64,000 nucleotides of DNA from Scytonematopsis contorta HA4267-MV1. Lineage in GTDB: Bacteria; Cyanobacteriota; Cyanobacteriia; Cyanobacteriales; Nostocaceae. The notes below the pieces were generated by a model, which saw nothing but the letters and a program-made list of their open reading frames with translations, was not told where the DNA came from and ran no database searches. This document shows positions 16,243-27,900 of this stretch, one piece after another; position 1 is the first letter of the stretch, and the number at the start of each line of letters is the position of its first letter. The stretch spans positions 62,001 through 126,000 of the forward strand of contig JAHHIC010000038.1 of the NCBI GenBank assembly GCA_019359035.1, written 5' to 3'. The position numbers and the translations under genes are program-made.

Positions 16243-18066
16243 GTGATAAATTCTGTGGCAATAATATCAAAATCTCCTCAAGTGCTTAACTCACGTAGCA
16301 ATTCAACCCATCCTTTCTTGCGCTTGCTAAACTACGGACAGCAATATCGCCAACAAGTTTTTCAAGCAACGGCATTTTCGATTCTGAATAAAATTTTTGA
16401 TTTGGCTCCACCTTGGCTAATTGGTACGGCTGTCGATATTTTGGTACAGCAACAAGATTCGATTATTGGTAGGTTTGGTGTTAAGGATGTATTTTGGCAA
16501 TTTGTATTGCTTTCTGGGGTCACCATTCTCATTTGGATGCTTGAATCTCTTTCAGAGTATGGGTTTGATAGGCTATGGCGGAATTTAGCACAGAATATTC
16601 AACATAATTTACGTTTGGATGCTTATAGACATTTACAAGAACTAGAATCAGCTTATTTTGAGGAACGTAGTACAGGTGGGTTGTTGTCAATTCTTAGTGA
16701 TGATATTAATCAATTAGATGATTTTTTAAATGTGGGAGCAAATGATATTATTCAAGTTGCCGTAACGCTTGTAGTTTTTATTGGTGGTGCTTTTTTTATT
16801 CTGGCTCCTAGCGTAGCTGTCATGACTATGCTACCGATACCATTTATTATTTGGGGTTCGTTGAACTATCAAAATCGGTTAACATCTCGATATGAGGATG
16901 TACGGGAAAAGGTAGGATTATTAAATTCTCTTTTGGCGAATAATATCAGTGGTATTAATACGATTAAAAGCTTTGCGGCTGAAGAATATGAGAATGGTAG
17001 ATTGCGAAGGGAAAGTGAGGCTTATAGGCAAAGCAATACCAAAGCCATCAAGCTTTCTGCGGCTTTTGTGCCATTAATTAGAATGCTGATTTTAGCTGGG
17101 TTCTCTCTTTTATTAGTGTTGGGAGGAATGGCTGCATATTATGGACAAATTTCTATTGGTAGTTACAGTGTTTTACTTGTTTTAATCCAGAATATGTTGT
17201 GGCCGTTGGCTTCGTTAGGTGGAACGTTTGACTTGTACCAACAAGCGATGGCTTCTACAAATCGGATTATGAATTTGTTAGATACTCCCATTAAGATAAA
17301 TACAGGTGATGTACCTCTACCAATTGAGCAAGTACGCGGTGAAATTAGTTTCCAGAAAGTAACTTTTGCCTATCCCGATAGGGAGCCGATTATTAAAAAT
17401 TTATCCTTAAATATCCCAACTGGAGGAACTATTGCTATTGTTGGTTCTACAGGTTCGGGTAAGAGTACTTTAGTGAAACTATTGCTCAGATTTTATGAAC
17501 TGAGTTCTGGAATAATTACTGTTGATGGTATTGATATACAGAAGTTAAATTTACGGGAATTACGTCGCAGTATTGGCTTGGTAAGCCAGGATGTATTTTT
17601 ATTTCATGGCTCCGTAGCAGAGAATATTGCCTATGGTACATTTGATGCTAGCGATGAAGCAATTATCAAAGCTGCAAAGGTTGCTGAAGCTCATGATTTT
17701 ATTATGGGATTGCCTGATGGTTATGAGACGATAGTTGGGGAGCGGGGACAAAAATTATCTGGGGGACAACGACAGAGAATTGCGATCGCTAGAGCGATTG
17801 TTAAGAATCCACCGATTTTAATTCTTGATGAAGCAACCAGCGCTGTAGATAATGAGACGGAAGCTGCTATCCAGCGTTCTTTGGAAAGAATTACTGCGAA
17901 TAGGACAACCATCGCTATTGCTCATCGTCTTTCTACTATCCGTAATGCAGATTGTATTTATGTAATGGAAGATGGGGAGTTGGTTGAGTCGGGAACTCAT
18001 GAAGATTTGTTGGACAAGAATGAGATTTACGCTGGTTTGTGGAGAGTACAGTCTGGGGTAAGATAA
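16243..18066 (+). CDS. ABC exporter, fused membrane and ATPase domains (ABCB/MsbA type)
   Basis: This 607-residue half-transporter has six transmembrane helices (about residues 40-330) and a C-terminal nucleotide-binding domain with Walker A GSTGSGKST (401-409), Q-loop VSQDVFLF, signature LSGGQRQR, Walker B LILDEATSAVD and the AIAHRL switch. It should work as a homodimer in the inner membrane, exporting lipids, peptides or small amphipathic molecules. The chosen start is GTG at 16243; a later start is possible. It lies between the acylase and the siderophore uptake genes, so it may export the product or a precursor of the downstream assembly line. Nothing in the sequence itself fixes the substrate. 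Confidence 0.9.
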   Translation: MINSVAIISKSPQVLNSRSNSTHPFLRLLNYGQQYRQQVFQATAFSILNKIFDLAPPWLIGTAVDILVQQQDSIIGRFGVKDVFWQFVLLSGVTILIWMLESLSEYGFDRLWRNLAQNIQHNLRLDAYRHLQELESAYFEERSTGGLLSILSDDINQLDDFLNVGANDIIQVAVTLVVFIGGAFFILAPSVAVMTMLPIPFIIWGSLNYQNRLTSRYEDVREKVGLLNSLLANNISGINTIKSFAAEEYENGRLRRESEAYRQSNTKAIKLSAAFVPLIRMLILAGFSLLLVLGGMAAYYGQISIGSYSVLLVLIQNMLWPLASLGGTFDLYQQAMASTNRIMNLLDTPIKINTGDVPLPIEQVRGEISFQKVTFAYPDREPIIKNLSLNIPTGGTIAIVGSTGSGKSTLVKLLLRFYELSSGIITVDGIDIQKLNLRELRRSIGLVSQDVFLFHGSVAENIAYGTFDASDEAIIKAAKVAEAHDFIMGLPDGYETIVGERGQKLSGGQRQRIAIARAIVKNPPILILDEATSAVDNETEAAIQRSLERITANRTTIAIAHRLSTIRNADCIYVMEDGELVESGTHEDLLDKNEIYAGLWRVQSGVR

Positions 18067-18650
18067 AAACCTGGGCAACTGTCATATGCTTAGAATACCT
18101 TCTAAGGTACAATCATGTGCCAAGCCTCCACAATATACCAAGAGAGTAATCAATATTTTTACGGAATATTAAGAAATTTTAATTTTTATAAACGCAATCA
18201 TAAACATGACTGCAAATTGATAAAGCGCAGACATTAATAAAATATTAAAATTTACTTTGCTTCCGACTTTTTTAGCCTTGCAGATAATTATGCAAAGATA
18301 TAAGCGACTTCTTTCGCCCAATTGCAGGCATAATGAGATGTGCCGCCCATATATGGGTTGTGACAACAAACAAGAAATGACAGAAACTAAGTTAAGCTGA
18401 CTCTACTATCCCTCTAAATCGCTAAGATTGATTATTGGAATTAGAATGAATCTCACGCAATTCAGATTCTGCGCTAGGAGAGACCTGTAGCATTTCAGGA
18501 ATAACAACAAAAACAGAAAAATATTTCATAAATTTTTTACCTCACACTAATGTAAAGTGACACAACCAGATGCTGTCGGGTTTAAAATTTAATACAAGTC
18601 TAAGCGTTTTCGTTTTTGCCAGTCTACCCGTAAAGGACTAATTTTCACCC
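18067..18650. other. Intergenic region with one possible small minus-strand frame
   Basis: This stretch of about 580 bases holds no recognised gene. A 35-codon minus-strand frame from ATG at 18529 to TAG at 18422 has a GAGG ribosome site and encodes a peptide beginning MKYFSVFVVIPEML and ending polar (ELREIHSNSNNQS). It follows the AraC-type gene and could be a small peptide, but I do not recognise it. Other short frames here look random. Confidence 0.35.
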
Positions 18651-19691
18651 CTAGAGGACAAACATTAATGTTAAGGCTGCTTTCTTGCCCATTTTACAAG
18701 CTTTGGGGGTGATACCAAACTTACGTTTAAACGCAGCCGCAAATTGGCTAGGGTTTGAGTAACCGATGCTGAAGGCTACTTGGGTTACATTCATTTTATT
18801 TTCTAACAGCAAATTTTGTGCCATTTCCATACGATAATTGTACAGGTAATCAAACACTGTCATTCCAAAAATTTCTTTAAAACCCTGCTTAAGTTTCATG
18901 TGATGAATCTCAACTTGCTGGGCTAAATTTAGTATGGTTGGAGGTTCAGCGTGGTTAGAAATTAAAATTTCTTTTGCTTGATAAATTTTGTCAATTTCAT
19001 TGGCTTTAAGGTTAACCGTTTTTAGTTTTCCTTCTTCTGTTTCTAGCCACTGCGCTAATTGTAAGGCAAATAGTTCTAATGCTTTGCTTTCCAGATACAT
19101 TCGCTGTATTACTCCCTGGTAGGGTGCGTTTATTATTTGCTGTAATACTGTCTGCATGGCTGGTGTAATATTTCCAACCGGACGATGAAATGGTTGTATA
19201 GAATCTGTTTCGATTAAAAGCTGTAATTGCTTGGGTAAAGTTTCTACTAGACCTATTGCAAAGTTTTGTAGAAGATTTATGTCTAGAGATATATAAATTA
19301 AATGGTAGTGTTCGCCTGCAAGAGATTGCTCGATTTGTTCAGTCTCTGGTAAGTAAAATAAGTAATTATTTCCTCCTGTTTCTTGAGAGGTATTATCTAC
19401 TCCTTTAAGGTTGGGAAAAATTACCTCTCGATTTCCTGAAATATAGAATTTAGCAAGTAATTTACATGTGTCGTCGTACTGACTTTTTACATTAACTGAT
19501 TTATGATATAGTTCATTACATATATCCAGATTTAAATCAGGACGAAGTTCGACCATTCTACAGTTATTTTTGCTAAAGTTATCTTGACATCTTTCTATAC
19601 GGTCGAAGCCGTTGGTGTTAAAAATTAGTTGTCCTTGTTTGAAGCTTTCTTCTTTTTGCTGATAAAAATCAGCGTCTGTAATGATTTCCAT
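18651..19691 (-). CDS. AraC-family transcriptional regulator, PchR-like
   Basis: This 346-residue regulator has an N-terminal sensing part (about 1-225) and a C-terminal AraC-type DNA-binding domain (about 240-335) with two helix-turn-helix units: LNLAQQVEIHHMKLKQGFKE and VTQVAFSIGYSNPSQFAAAF, then KRKFGITPKAC. The N-terminal layout with LFYLPETEQIEQSLAGEH is that of PchR-type regulators, which bind a ferric siderophore and activate uptake genes. It is on the same strand as, and downstream of, the receptor and binding-protein genes, so it probably controls them and perhaps the divergent NRPS cluster. Confidence 0.9.
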   Translation of the reverse strand: MEIITDADFYQQKEESFKQGQLIFNTNGFDRIERCQDNFSKNNCRMVELRPDLNLDICNELYHKSVNVKSQYDDTCKLLAKFYISGNREVIFPNLKGVDNTSQETGGNNYLFYLPETEQIEQSLAGEHYHLIYISLDINLLQNFAIGLVETLPKQLQLLIETDSIQPFHRPVGNITPAMQTVLQQIINAPYQGVIQRMYLESKALELFALQLAQWLETEEGKLKTVNLKANEIDKIYQAKEILISNHAEPPTILNLAQQVEIHHMKLKQGFKEIFGMTVFDYLYNYRMEMAQNLLLENKMNVTQVAFSIGYSNPSQFAAAFKRKFGITPKACKMGKKAALTLMFVL

Positions 19692-19943
19692 AATGTTTAA
19701 GTTTTTTTATTGTAGAGCAATAAAGTACAGGAAGCGAAGGTTTTAAAAAAATTTTAGCTATCTTAAATCGAGAAATAAGTAAATATTTTCTTCTTATCTC
19801 CTAGTTTCTCTGCTCCCACCTCCTATTTGGTAATCTTACGCTTTTTCAAACTAACTTAAATTTTAAGGACAATTTGAATTCTCATCAGTACTGTCAAATA
19901 ACTCACCCTAGAGCAATTTAACCTTTACTTTAGAAATAATCTC

Positions 19944-20921
19944 CTAGGGTGTTGTTACTAAATGCTTAAATAAGTCATCGATTACTGCATTTGCAGCAAG
20001 TAAATTTCCTCCTCTCCAAATTGAATAGTCTACAAAATAGACTTGGTTTTTTTTAACTGCTTGAAGTTGATTCCAAAGTGGTCTTTTTTGAAGTTTTTTT
20101 ACAACATTATTATCTTTGCTATCGTAAGTAACAACAAATAAAACATCGGCATCAACTTTCTGCAATTCTTCCTCCGAAATATAGATTAATCCAGAAGGTT
20201 CGACTATATCTTGCGCTTCTGGTCGTTGTAGCTCTAAATCATTGAGAATAGAACCCGCGAATGAGTTTTTCACTTCGCTAAATATTGAGTTGCAACAGAA
20301 GTATAATAAGGAAATTTTCTTGTGTCGATATGGTTCACCCAAAGCGGTTTGTAATTCTTCAATCCTTTTATAATAATTACTCCAAATCTCTTGTGCAACT
20401 TTTTGTTTACCTAATACCGTGGCTACAAAGTTAAAATGTTCTCGCCAATTTTTCGTGCTTTCCCAATTATACTGAACAGTTGAAGCAATTTTTGAAAGGA
20501 GAGGATAAATTCTTTGCTCAAAATTCATGCTTATAATCAAATCAGGTTTGAGAAGTAGTATTTTTTCTAAACTAGGTTGAGTTACGCCTCCTAAGAAATT
20601 TATTCCTTCTACTCTATCCTTTAGATAGGTATATTTTGGTAGCATACGTTCTTGGTATTCACCGACGCTTCCAATCGGTTTTACACCAAGAATAAGTGCG
20701 TTGCTTAAGGTTGCTGTGTGCAAGGTAATAAGACGTTGGGGGTTCATAGGAACACAAGTTTCTCCCGTTTCATCCTTAACCATACGACATCCTGTAGTTG
20801 GCAGTTTTGAGTAAAAGTATTTACTCTGAGTTGCATGATAGTTACAACCTGTAATTAGAGCAAAGCTTAATATACCTATAAACAGCCAACAAATAAAATA
20901 TCGTACTGTATCGTTCTTCAT
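19944..20921 (-). CDS. Ferric-siderophore-binding lipoprotein, FecB/FhuD family
   Basis: This 325-residue periplasmic binding protein has a lipoprotein signal with Cys at about residue 26 (ALITGC). The family pattern is clear: RLITLHTATLSNALILGVKP in the first lobe, EKILLLKPDLIISMNFEQ, and a second lobe with DLELQRPEAQDI and VYFVDYSIWRGG near the end. It starts 36 bases after the TonB-receptor gene and should receive the iron chelate from it. No permease or ATPase gene accompanies it in this window, so the inner-membrane parts lie elsewhere or are shared. Confidence 0.9.
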   Translation of the reverse strand: MKNDTVRYFICWLFIGILSFALITGCNYHATQSKYFYSKLPTTGCRMVKDETGETCVPMNPQRLITLHTATLSNALILGVKPIGSVGEYQERMLPKYTYLKDRVEGINFLGGVTQPSLEKILLLKPDLIISMNFEQRIYPLLSKIASTVQYNWESTKNWREHFNFVATVLGKQKVAQEIWSNYYKRIEELQTALGEPYRHKKISLLYFCCNSIFSEVKNSFAGSILNDLELQRPEAQDIVEPSGLIYISEEELQKVDADVLFVVTYDSKDNNVVKKLQKRPLWNQLQAVKKNQVYFVDYSIWRGGNLLAANAVIDDLFKHLVTTP

Positions 20922-20957
20922 AGCTAAAATTGGTTAAGCTGTAGCTTGCCAAAGGGG

Positions 20958-23774
20958 TTAAAACTGCCAAGAAATTGTTCCTTGTAGCGTGAATGGTTGT
21001 CCGTAAGAAACACGACTAGAACTAAGGGAAGACTCAAAATAGTCTACATCAAATAAGTTCTTGAAGTTGAGTGCGGCTCTGAATTTATCTCTATTATAAA
21101 AAATAGCTGCGTCAGTACGGAGATAACTAGGTAAATCAAAAGTATTTGCTAAGTCTCCAGCACGCTCGCCCACGAAAAACAAGCCTAAGCCAAATCCTAA
21201 ACCTTGCAAATTACCTTGTTGAATTTGATAGGTTGTCCATAAATTAAAAGAATTTTCTGCTGTATTTTCCAATCGGTTTCCAGCCTGAAAAGTAGTATCT
21301 TGAGTAATACGCGCATCGTTGTAAGCATAGCCTGCAAAAATGTTCCATCCCGGCAAAATTGTACCCGCAATATTAAGTTCAATACCTTGGCTCTTTTGCT
21401 CACCTGTCTGGATAGAAAAGCCTAGATTATTAGGGTCATCTGCTAAGACATTAGTACGGGTCAAGTCATAGAATGCCAGCGTTGCCGAAAGTTGATTGTT
21501 CAAATCAGCTTTAACTCCAACCTCATACTGAGTTCCGCGTCCTGGTTTGAAGGAACGGTCAAAATTGCTAAAAAAAACTGTGCCTCTTGCTGGAGTAAAT
21601 GAACTTGTATAGCTGGCATACAACGAAATTTGCGGGATAGGTTGATAGACAATTCCAAAACGAGGACTAAATGCGCTATCTGATTGATTGCTTCGTGTGT
21701 CGTTGGTGAAAAACTCGTATCGTTGCTCAAAAGCATCAAAACGTACTCCTAGCAATAATTTTAGGTTATCTAAGAGTGCAATTTGGTCTTGTAGATAAAT
21801 TCCTAATGAGTCTGTTTCCACTAGCTCTCGGTAATCGGTCGTAATAATATCACCCAGAGGCTGACCATAAATCGGGTTAAATATATCAATTGGTGCCGAT
21901 ACAAAATCGATATATTTTGGTGTTCTGATGCTAAATCTACCTAAATCAAATCCAAATAGTAGCTGATGCTGAATTGCTCCAGTGGCAAACTTGCCAACTA
22001 TATTTGTTGTTAAAGAGTAATCTTCATATTCAAGGTCATATTCTCGGTAGAAACGATTGAATGTTCTGTTGTCTGAATCCAAAGCTGTAGGAATTGTCAT
22101 TTTATCGCTGTAATCGCGAAACGTTGCTCGAAAAGCGTTACGTAATGACCAGTCATCGTTAAATTTGTGTTCCAGCCGATATCCAATTCTGCTAATTGTT
22201 TGTGTGATTTCGTCCGTAGGTTCAGCAAAGTTAGCGTTTCGGGGTACTTTACCGTTCGGATTTGTTAATATCGTACCTTGGATGGGTACACCGGATGAGT
22301 AAGAAGCTCTTGTATCGACGTATTCCCCCTCTAATGCCAAGCTGGTTTTTTCACTAATTGCTACGCTAACGACAGGTGATACGCTTAGGTAGTCACTATT
22401 TAAAAAATCAATAAAACTACCTGAATTCCTATAGGCTGCATTTAAGCGGTAAAGTATTGTCTTTGAGTCATTCAATGGCCCCGATAAATCAATCGCACCT
22501 CGGTAGAAGCTATAACTGCCAAATGTTGCATCAATGGCGTAAAAAGGCTCGCGCAGTGGTTGTTTAGTTACTAAATTGACGGTTCCTCCCGGGTTCCCAA
22601 AACCAAATAGCACTGATGCTGGTCCTTTGAGGACTTCTACTTGTTCAATATTGGGGAGTTCAACGACTTGTCCAGCTGTGGGGTCAGATAATCCATCCCT
22701 CAGAAAGCTGTTACCTGTCCTTTCACTTACTTCAAATCCACGAATCGTGAAGTTGCTAACTACTCCAGGGGTAGAAAAACTTTGAGTTACACCAGTTACA
22801 TTTCTGAGGGCATCTTCTAAACGAGTTGCTTGTTGGTCTCGCAACACTTGCTGAGGAACTACCTGAATTGATTGGGGAATATCGCGTAGCGGCGTATCAG
22901 TTCTTGTTCCCGTTGTTGTTTCTTGTACGCGATAACCATCTTGCGCCCCTGTCACTACCAACTCAATTGTCTCATCCTGCTGTGCTGCTGGTTTTTCCGG
23001 CTTAGCTTCACTCGTCGGTTTTTCTCGCTCGGTATTTGGTGATGCCTCTGGTTGCTGGGGTGGCTGCGTTGCAGCAGGAATTACCCCAAAAATTAACCCT
23101 GAATCATCATCAAATAACTCAACCTTTGGCAACTCTGCTTCACCTATCACTGTCACCCGAATAGTATTTGTGTCAATATTTGTAACTGTTATTTCTGTAA
23201 TTCCAACAATTGGCTTCTGGGAACGAAATACAAAAGAGCCACCATTCGGTAGTCGCAGTTGTGCGTCTGTTATATCAGCAATAAAACTATTACCGCTACT
23301 GCGATTTGCAACTTGTAATTGCTCCCCTTGAGTAGTTTGTAAAATTACCTCGACTCCTTTATCGGTGGGATTTGCTTTAACTGAGCTAATAGGGATAACT
23401 TCTTTTAAAGGTGCTGAGTTTGATGCTGGTGTCTGCACAAGTACCTCTGCACTATTATAAAAATGCTTTACCTCGCTCAGTTGAGGAATTTCCCTGCTTG
23501 CCTGAGTTGACTCGGCTGACATAAAAGAATTTGGAATTAGAGACTGGAAAGCTTGGGGTTGTTTGGGGTCAGGGACAAATACTTGAGATTGGTTTGTGAC
23601 TAATCTCTTGATGGTTAATTTACTCGTATCATTTAACCGAAATTTACCTAGCGTTTGCGTAGAAAATGTCCCTCTTACATCTTTCTGTGCTTCTTCTCCT
23701 TTTGCAGGACTTGTGACAAAAGAAACTACCACACTGGTAAGCAGCAAGTTTTGAATCAATTTATCTACTTTCAT
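20958..23774 (-). CDS. TonB-dependent siderophore receptor with N-terminal AMIN domain
   Basis: This 938-residue outer-membrane receptor has a signal peptide (about 1-26), a polar linker, an AMIN domain (about 130-220, with GVEVILQTTQGEQLQVANRS), a Pro/Glu-rich linker, a TonB-box-like ELVVTGAQDGY, a plug (about 290-420; DIPQSIQVVPQQVLRDQQAT, GNPGGTVNLVTKQP) and a barrel to the terminal Phe. The plug is of the FhuA/FoxA/FpvA type used for ferric siderophores. AMIN-containing TonB receptors are characteristic of cyanobacteria; AMIN probably anchors to peptidoglycan. It leads the minus-strand operon with the binding protein and the PchR-like regulator, and is divergent from the NRPS/PKS cluster. 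Confidence 0.93.
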   Translation of the reverse strand: MKVDKLIQNLLLTSVVVSFVTSPAKGEEAQKDVRGTFSTQTLGKFRLNDTSKLTIKRLVTNQSQVFVPDPKQPQAFQSLIPNSFMSAESTQASREIPQLSEVKHFYNSAEVLVQTPASNSAPLKEVIPISSVKANPTDKGVEVILQTTQGEQLQVANRSSGNSFIADITDAQLRLPNGGSFVFRSQKPIVGITEITVTNIDTNTIRVTVIGEAELPKVELFDDDSGLIFGVIPAATQPPQQPEASPNTEREKPTSEAKPEKPAAQQDETIELVVTGAQDGYRVQETTTGTRTDTPLRDIPQSIQVVPQQVLRDQQATRLEDALRNVTGVTQSFSTPGVVSNFTIRGFEVSERTGNSFLRDGLSDPTAGQVVELPNIEQVEVLKGPASVLFGFGNPGGTVNLVTKQPLREPFYAIDATFGSYSFYRGAIDLSGPLNDSKTILYRLNAAYRNSGSFIDFLNSDYLSVSPVVSVAISEKTSLALEGEYVDTRASYSSGVPIQGTILTNPNGKVPRNANFAEPTDEITQTISRIGYRLEHKFNDDWSLRNAFRATFRDYSDKMTIPTALDSDNRTFNRFYREYDLEYEDYSLTTNIVGKFATGAIQHQLLFGFDLGRFSIRTPKYIDFVSAPIDIFNPIYGQPLGDIITTDYRELVETDSLGIYLQDQIALLDNLKLLLGVRFDAFEQRYEFFTNDTRSNQSDSAFSPRFGIVYQPIPQISLYASYTSSFTPARGTVFFSNFDRSFKPGRGTQYEVGVKADLNNQLSATLAFYDLTRTNVLADDPNNLGFSIQTGEQKSQGIELNIAGTILPGWNIFAGYAYNDARITQDTTFQAGNRLENTAENSFNLWTTYQIQQGNLQGLGFGLGLFFVGERAGDLANTFDLPSYLRTDAAIFYNRDKFRAALNFKNLFDVDYFESSLSSSRVSYGQPFTLQGTISWQF

Positions 23775-24936
23775 TTTCTCCTCACAAACTATTACACCAC
23801 TGTCCTATCTCAAAGGCATAGGACATTATTAAAAATAATTATTACTTAAGCTTAAACCGACTTGGTAATATTCTTAAGTAGCGTAGAACACAGAATAGTT
23901 AATAACTATTCTCAACTATATATATGCCAAATACAATTCTTCTTAATCTTGATATTCATTTGGTACATTAGCAAAAACTGTGATGTTGAGTTAAAGTACT
24001 TTCTGAAAAAGTATGGGAAGAAGGCAAAATAGGTAGCTTTCATATTGAACTGTACCAGATAAAACGAAACTAGTACAGCTTAGCGGAAATATCCATTCCA
24101 TCAGATTGAACTTAGAATCCTTGATAATTAAGGGTTTATTCTTTTTAATTTGGGATTTTAACTTGTTGTACTAGTATGGTAGAGTCTGCAAACTGAAATA
24201 ATTTAACCTGAAGCGAGGTTGTAAGCAAACTAAATATTTGCTTGCGTCATCTATCTAAAGAAATAAAAAACAGATTCATAGCTAAAACTAATAACTTATT
24301 AACTATTGATAATAGATGGCGATTAATATTCCATTGCATAAAGCAATTTATTTTTATAAAGTAAATAAGGCTAGTTGAAAAATAGTTGCAAAAACCTCTG
24401 TAGAGATTTATCTTCGGCAATTGTTTAACGAGTAGTCTTTAATTAATCAGGGTGGTTGGCTGAACATTGAGGTAATTAAACTTTTTAACTTCAAGAATTA
24501 ACCTTCTGTTTGGTTGACTACTAAGTTTGAGATTAGAAAATCTCGTGAGTAAAAAGCTAGTAGTCGTGGTAGGAAAGCTATGAGATGAAAAATCTTTATA
24601 TGTCGAGCGATTTCGTAACAATTCAGAAAGTGTTAAGCTGCATTCTTGCACTGATTGAACGCAGTTAAACCTGTCTGTAAGTAAATTGAACAGTATTTTT
24701 TAATCCGCGTAGAATTGGTGTAAACTATTGTCAGTCGGCATCACTGAATGAGTAAAGTCCCAGGTGAGTTGTTTATTCCGGAAATAGAAAGAGTAGTGAT
24801 TCATTTTGATGCTTGAATTTTGAATAGTCAACCTGAGAGCTTTTCTAGTTAATGGTTTACCTCTTAATTCTTTTTTGACAGAGTGAAGAATGTAAGAGTT
24901 ATTTTTCGCGGGTGCATCTAAATCATAGAAGGGAAA
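23775..24936. other. Divergent intergenic region between the receptor operon and the NRPS/PKS cluster
   Basis: This stretch of 1.16 kb separates two divergent operons and must contain both promoters. No gene, RNA or repeat is recognised in it; short frames on the minus strand (24439-24651, 24700-24948) look random. The most structured element is the AT-rich palindrome at 23825-23843, reported separately. The long leader before the first NRPS gene suggests room for an activator such as the PchR-like regulator. Confidence 0.5.
23825..23843. promoter_or_regulatory. Candidate Fur box upstream of the siderophore receptor
   Basis: ATTATT-AAA-AATAAT (23825-23839) is a perfect inverted repeat that overlaps a second one, AATAATTATT (23834-23843), about 50 bases before the receptor start. 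Overlapping AT-rich palindromes of this size are typical of Fur sites in cyanobacteria. In AT-rich DNA such repeats also occur by chance. Confidence 0.4.
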
Positions 24937-27900
24937 ATGGATAAACATTATATTGATTCAGGGAAAACTTGTGACAAGTGTTTAACAATTGTCGAGCTAT
25001 TGCACTACGTAAGTTTAGCACAGCCAAGCCTAGATGCTTTTATTTTTTTGCAAGATGGCGAAACAGAGGAAGTCACGCTAACCTATCAAGAGTTAGATAG
25101 GCTTGCTCGTAGGGTAGCAGTTCAATTACAATCCAAAGGTTTAGCTGGTGAACGAGCTTTACTACTTTATCCACCCGGTCTTGATTTTGTGGTTGCTTTT
25201 TTCGGCTGCTTATATGCAGGAGTAATTGCTGTTCCTGCATATCCCCCTAGAAATGAGCGCAATACGCCAAGAATAAAGGCTATTTTGGCTGATGCACAAG
25301 CAGCGATAGCTCTCACGACAACAGTGGTTTTACCTACAGTGCGGTCTTTGCTTACACAAAAGGCAGATAGTAGTTCTTTACTCTGGGTAACTACTGATAA
25401 CCTTCCACAGGGAACAGAATATAATTGGCAGCAGCCATGTGTAAATATAGATACTTTAGCTTTCATGCAATACACCTCCGGTTCTACAGGAACACCGAAA
25501 GGGGTAATGCTAACTCATGGCAATCTAATGCATAATGCAGCCATGACTTACACATATATGGGACATTCCTCTAGTTGTGTATTTGTATCTTGGCTGCCAC
25601 TGTATCACGATATGGGCTTGATTGGTGCTATTTTGCAACCCCTATACGGTAGATTTACTTGTATTTTAATGCCCCCTGCATCTTTTTTACAGCGTCCATA
25701 TCGTTGGTTAAAAGCTATTTCTGACTATAAAGGCACTACGAGTGGTGGACCGAATTTTGCCTATGAACTATGCGTTCAAAAAATAACTCCGGAACAACGT
25801 GCCACTCTTGATTTAAGCAGTTGGAGTGTCGCTTTTAACGGTGCTGAACCAATTCGACATGATACTTTAGAACGTTTTGCGACAACTTTTGCGGATTGTG
25901 GCTTTAGAAAAGAAGCTTTCTACCCTTGCTATGGAATGGCTGAGGCTACTTTAATGGTTTCTGGTGGTGTAAAGGCTGCTCTCCCCATGACTAAAACCAT
26001 TCAAAAAACTTCTTTAGAACGGAATTTGGTCATTGATATCCAGTCTGGTGATAAAGATTGCTTAACTCTTGTTGGTTGTGGTCAGACTTTACCAGAACAG
26101 CAAATTATTATAGTTAATCCTGAAACTTTAACTTGTTGTTCAGCAAATCAAGTCGGTGAAATTTGGGTATCTGGTGCTAGTGTTGGTAGGGGATATTGGA
26201 ATCGTCCAGAAGAAACGCAGCAAACTTTCCGTGCTTGTGTAAGAGACGAGTTTTCTAAGGGATTCTTACGGACAGGAGATTTGGGTTTTTTGGATAGCAA
26301 TAATGAATTATTTATAACAGGCAGAGCTAGAGATTTAATTATTATTAGGGGACGCAATCTTTATCCACAAGATATAGAACTAACAGCAGAAAGTAGTCAT
26401 CCTTCCTTACGTTCAGGAAGTTGTGCAGCCTTTACAGTAGAAATAGATAATGAAGAAAAGCTGGTAATAGTGCAAGAGCCAGAGTTTCGCGCTAAACCGA
26501 ATACAGAGGAAGTCATAACAGCAATTCGTCAAGCTGTTGCAGAAGAGCATGAAGTGCAAGTATATGCAGTGGTTCTCATTAAACCTGGCAGTATTTCCAA
26601 AACTTCTAGTGGTAAAATTCAACGTCGTGCAACTCGTGCAAAGTTTCTAAGAAACGAATTTAATGTAATTGAAAATAGTATTTTAAATCATTTAAGTAAT
26701 AATTCTCATTTACAGCATAATAATAATCTTAATCGCGAAGCTCTCCTAGCAGTTGAATCAAAAAATCGTCAGCAATTATTGGAGGATTACCTACATCAAC
26801 AAGTCGCTTATATTCTAAAAGTAGAGCCATCGCAATTCAAACCTTGGCAATCGTTGAACAGGATGGGGGTGGATTCCATCATGGCAATCGAACTGAAGAA
26901 CTGTATTGAAGTTAATTTCGGTGTAGAGGTATCGGCAGCAAATTTTCTTGATGGTATTAGTGTTTCTCAGTTAGCGACGCAAGTGAGCGAACAACTGATA
27001 AAGGCAAATTCTACATCATTGTCTAAAATATTACAAGTTAATACAAGTAACTCCGAATATCCTCTTTCGTTTGCTCAACAGCGTTTGTGGTTTTTTGACC
27101 AGTTAGAACCAGGGAATCCATTTTACAATATCCCAATTGCTGCACGATTAACTGGAGTAGTTAATGTTGCCGTCTTAGAACAGAGTTTAAATGCTATTGT
27201 CCAGCGTCACACGGTTCTCCGGACTACTTTTACGACTAAGGAAGGGAAAGCTCTGCAAGTTGTTACTCCAAGTTTGACTGTGGTGATACCTGTAATTGAC
27301 TTGGAGAAGTTAGAAGAAATAAAGCAATCAGAAACATTGCAGCGATTGATGGTTGAGGAGGCACGACGACCTTTTGACTTGGCTGACGGTTCTTTGCTAC
27401 GTTGCACACTTGTGCGGCTTCATCAAGCAGAGCATATCATGCTGCTAACAATTCATCACATTGCTGCTGATGGTTGGTCTATGGGAGTTTTCTTGCGAGA
27501 ACTAGCAGCATTTTATGAGGCTTTTTCTACAGGAAAACCTCTTACACTAGGTAAACTTCCAATCCAGTATACAGACTTTGCCATTTGGCAGCGAAATTGG
27601 CTTCAAGGAGATGTGTTAAACACTCAGTTAGCTTACTGGCAACAGCAGTTAATAAAACCTTTATTAGTTATAGATTTACCGACAGATTATCCACGCCCAC
27701 CCGTTCAAAGTTTTATTGGTAAAAAGCAGTCATTTGAATTGTCAGAATCTTTAACTCAAGCATTGAAAGCGGTTTCGCGGCAGGAAGGAGTAACACTCTT
27801 TATGACGTTACTGACCGCATTTAAACTGTTACTCTACCGCTACAGTGGTCAGCAGGACATTTTAGTTGGTTCACCCGTTGCTAACCGTAATCAGAAGGAA

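Noticed and set aside
18089-18106. Hairpin CTTAGAA-TACC-TTCTAAG after the exporter gene as a terminator
   Set aside because: The stem is only seven pairs with no following T run.
18115-18237. 40-codon plus-strand frame starting MCQASTIYQE
   Set aside because: No ribosome site or family resemblance; not supported as a gene.
24439-24948. Two minus-strand frames before the NRPS cluster
   Set aside because: There is no ribosome site, no recognised similarity and low-complexity Ser/Thr/Leu content; treated as non-coding leader.
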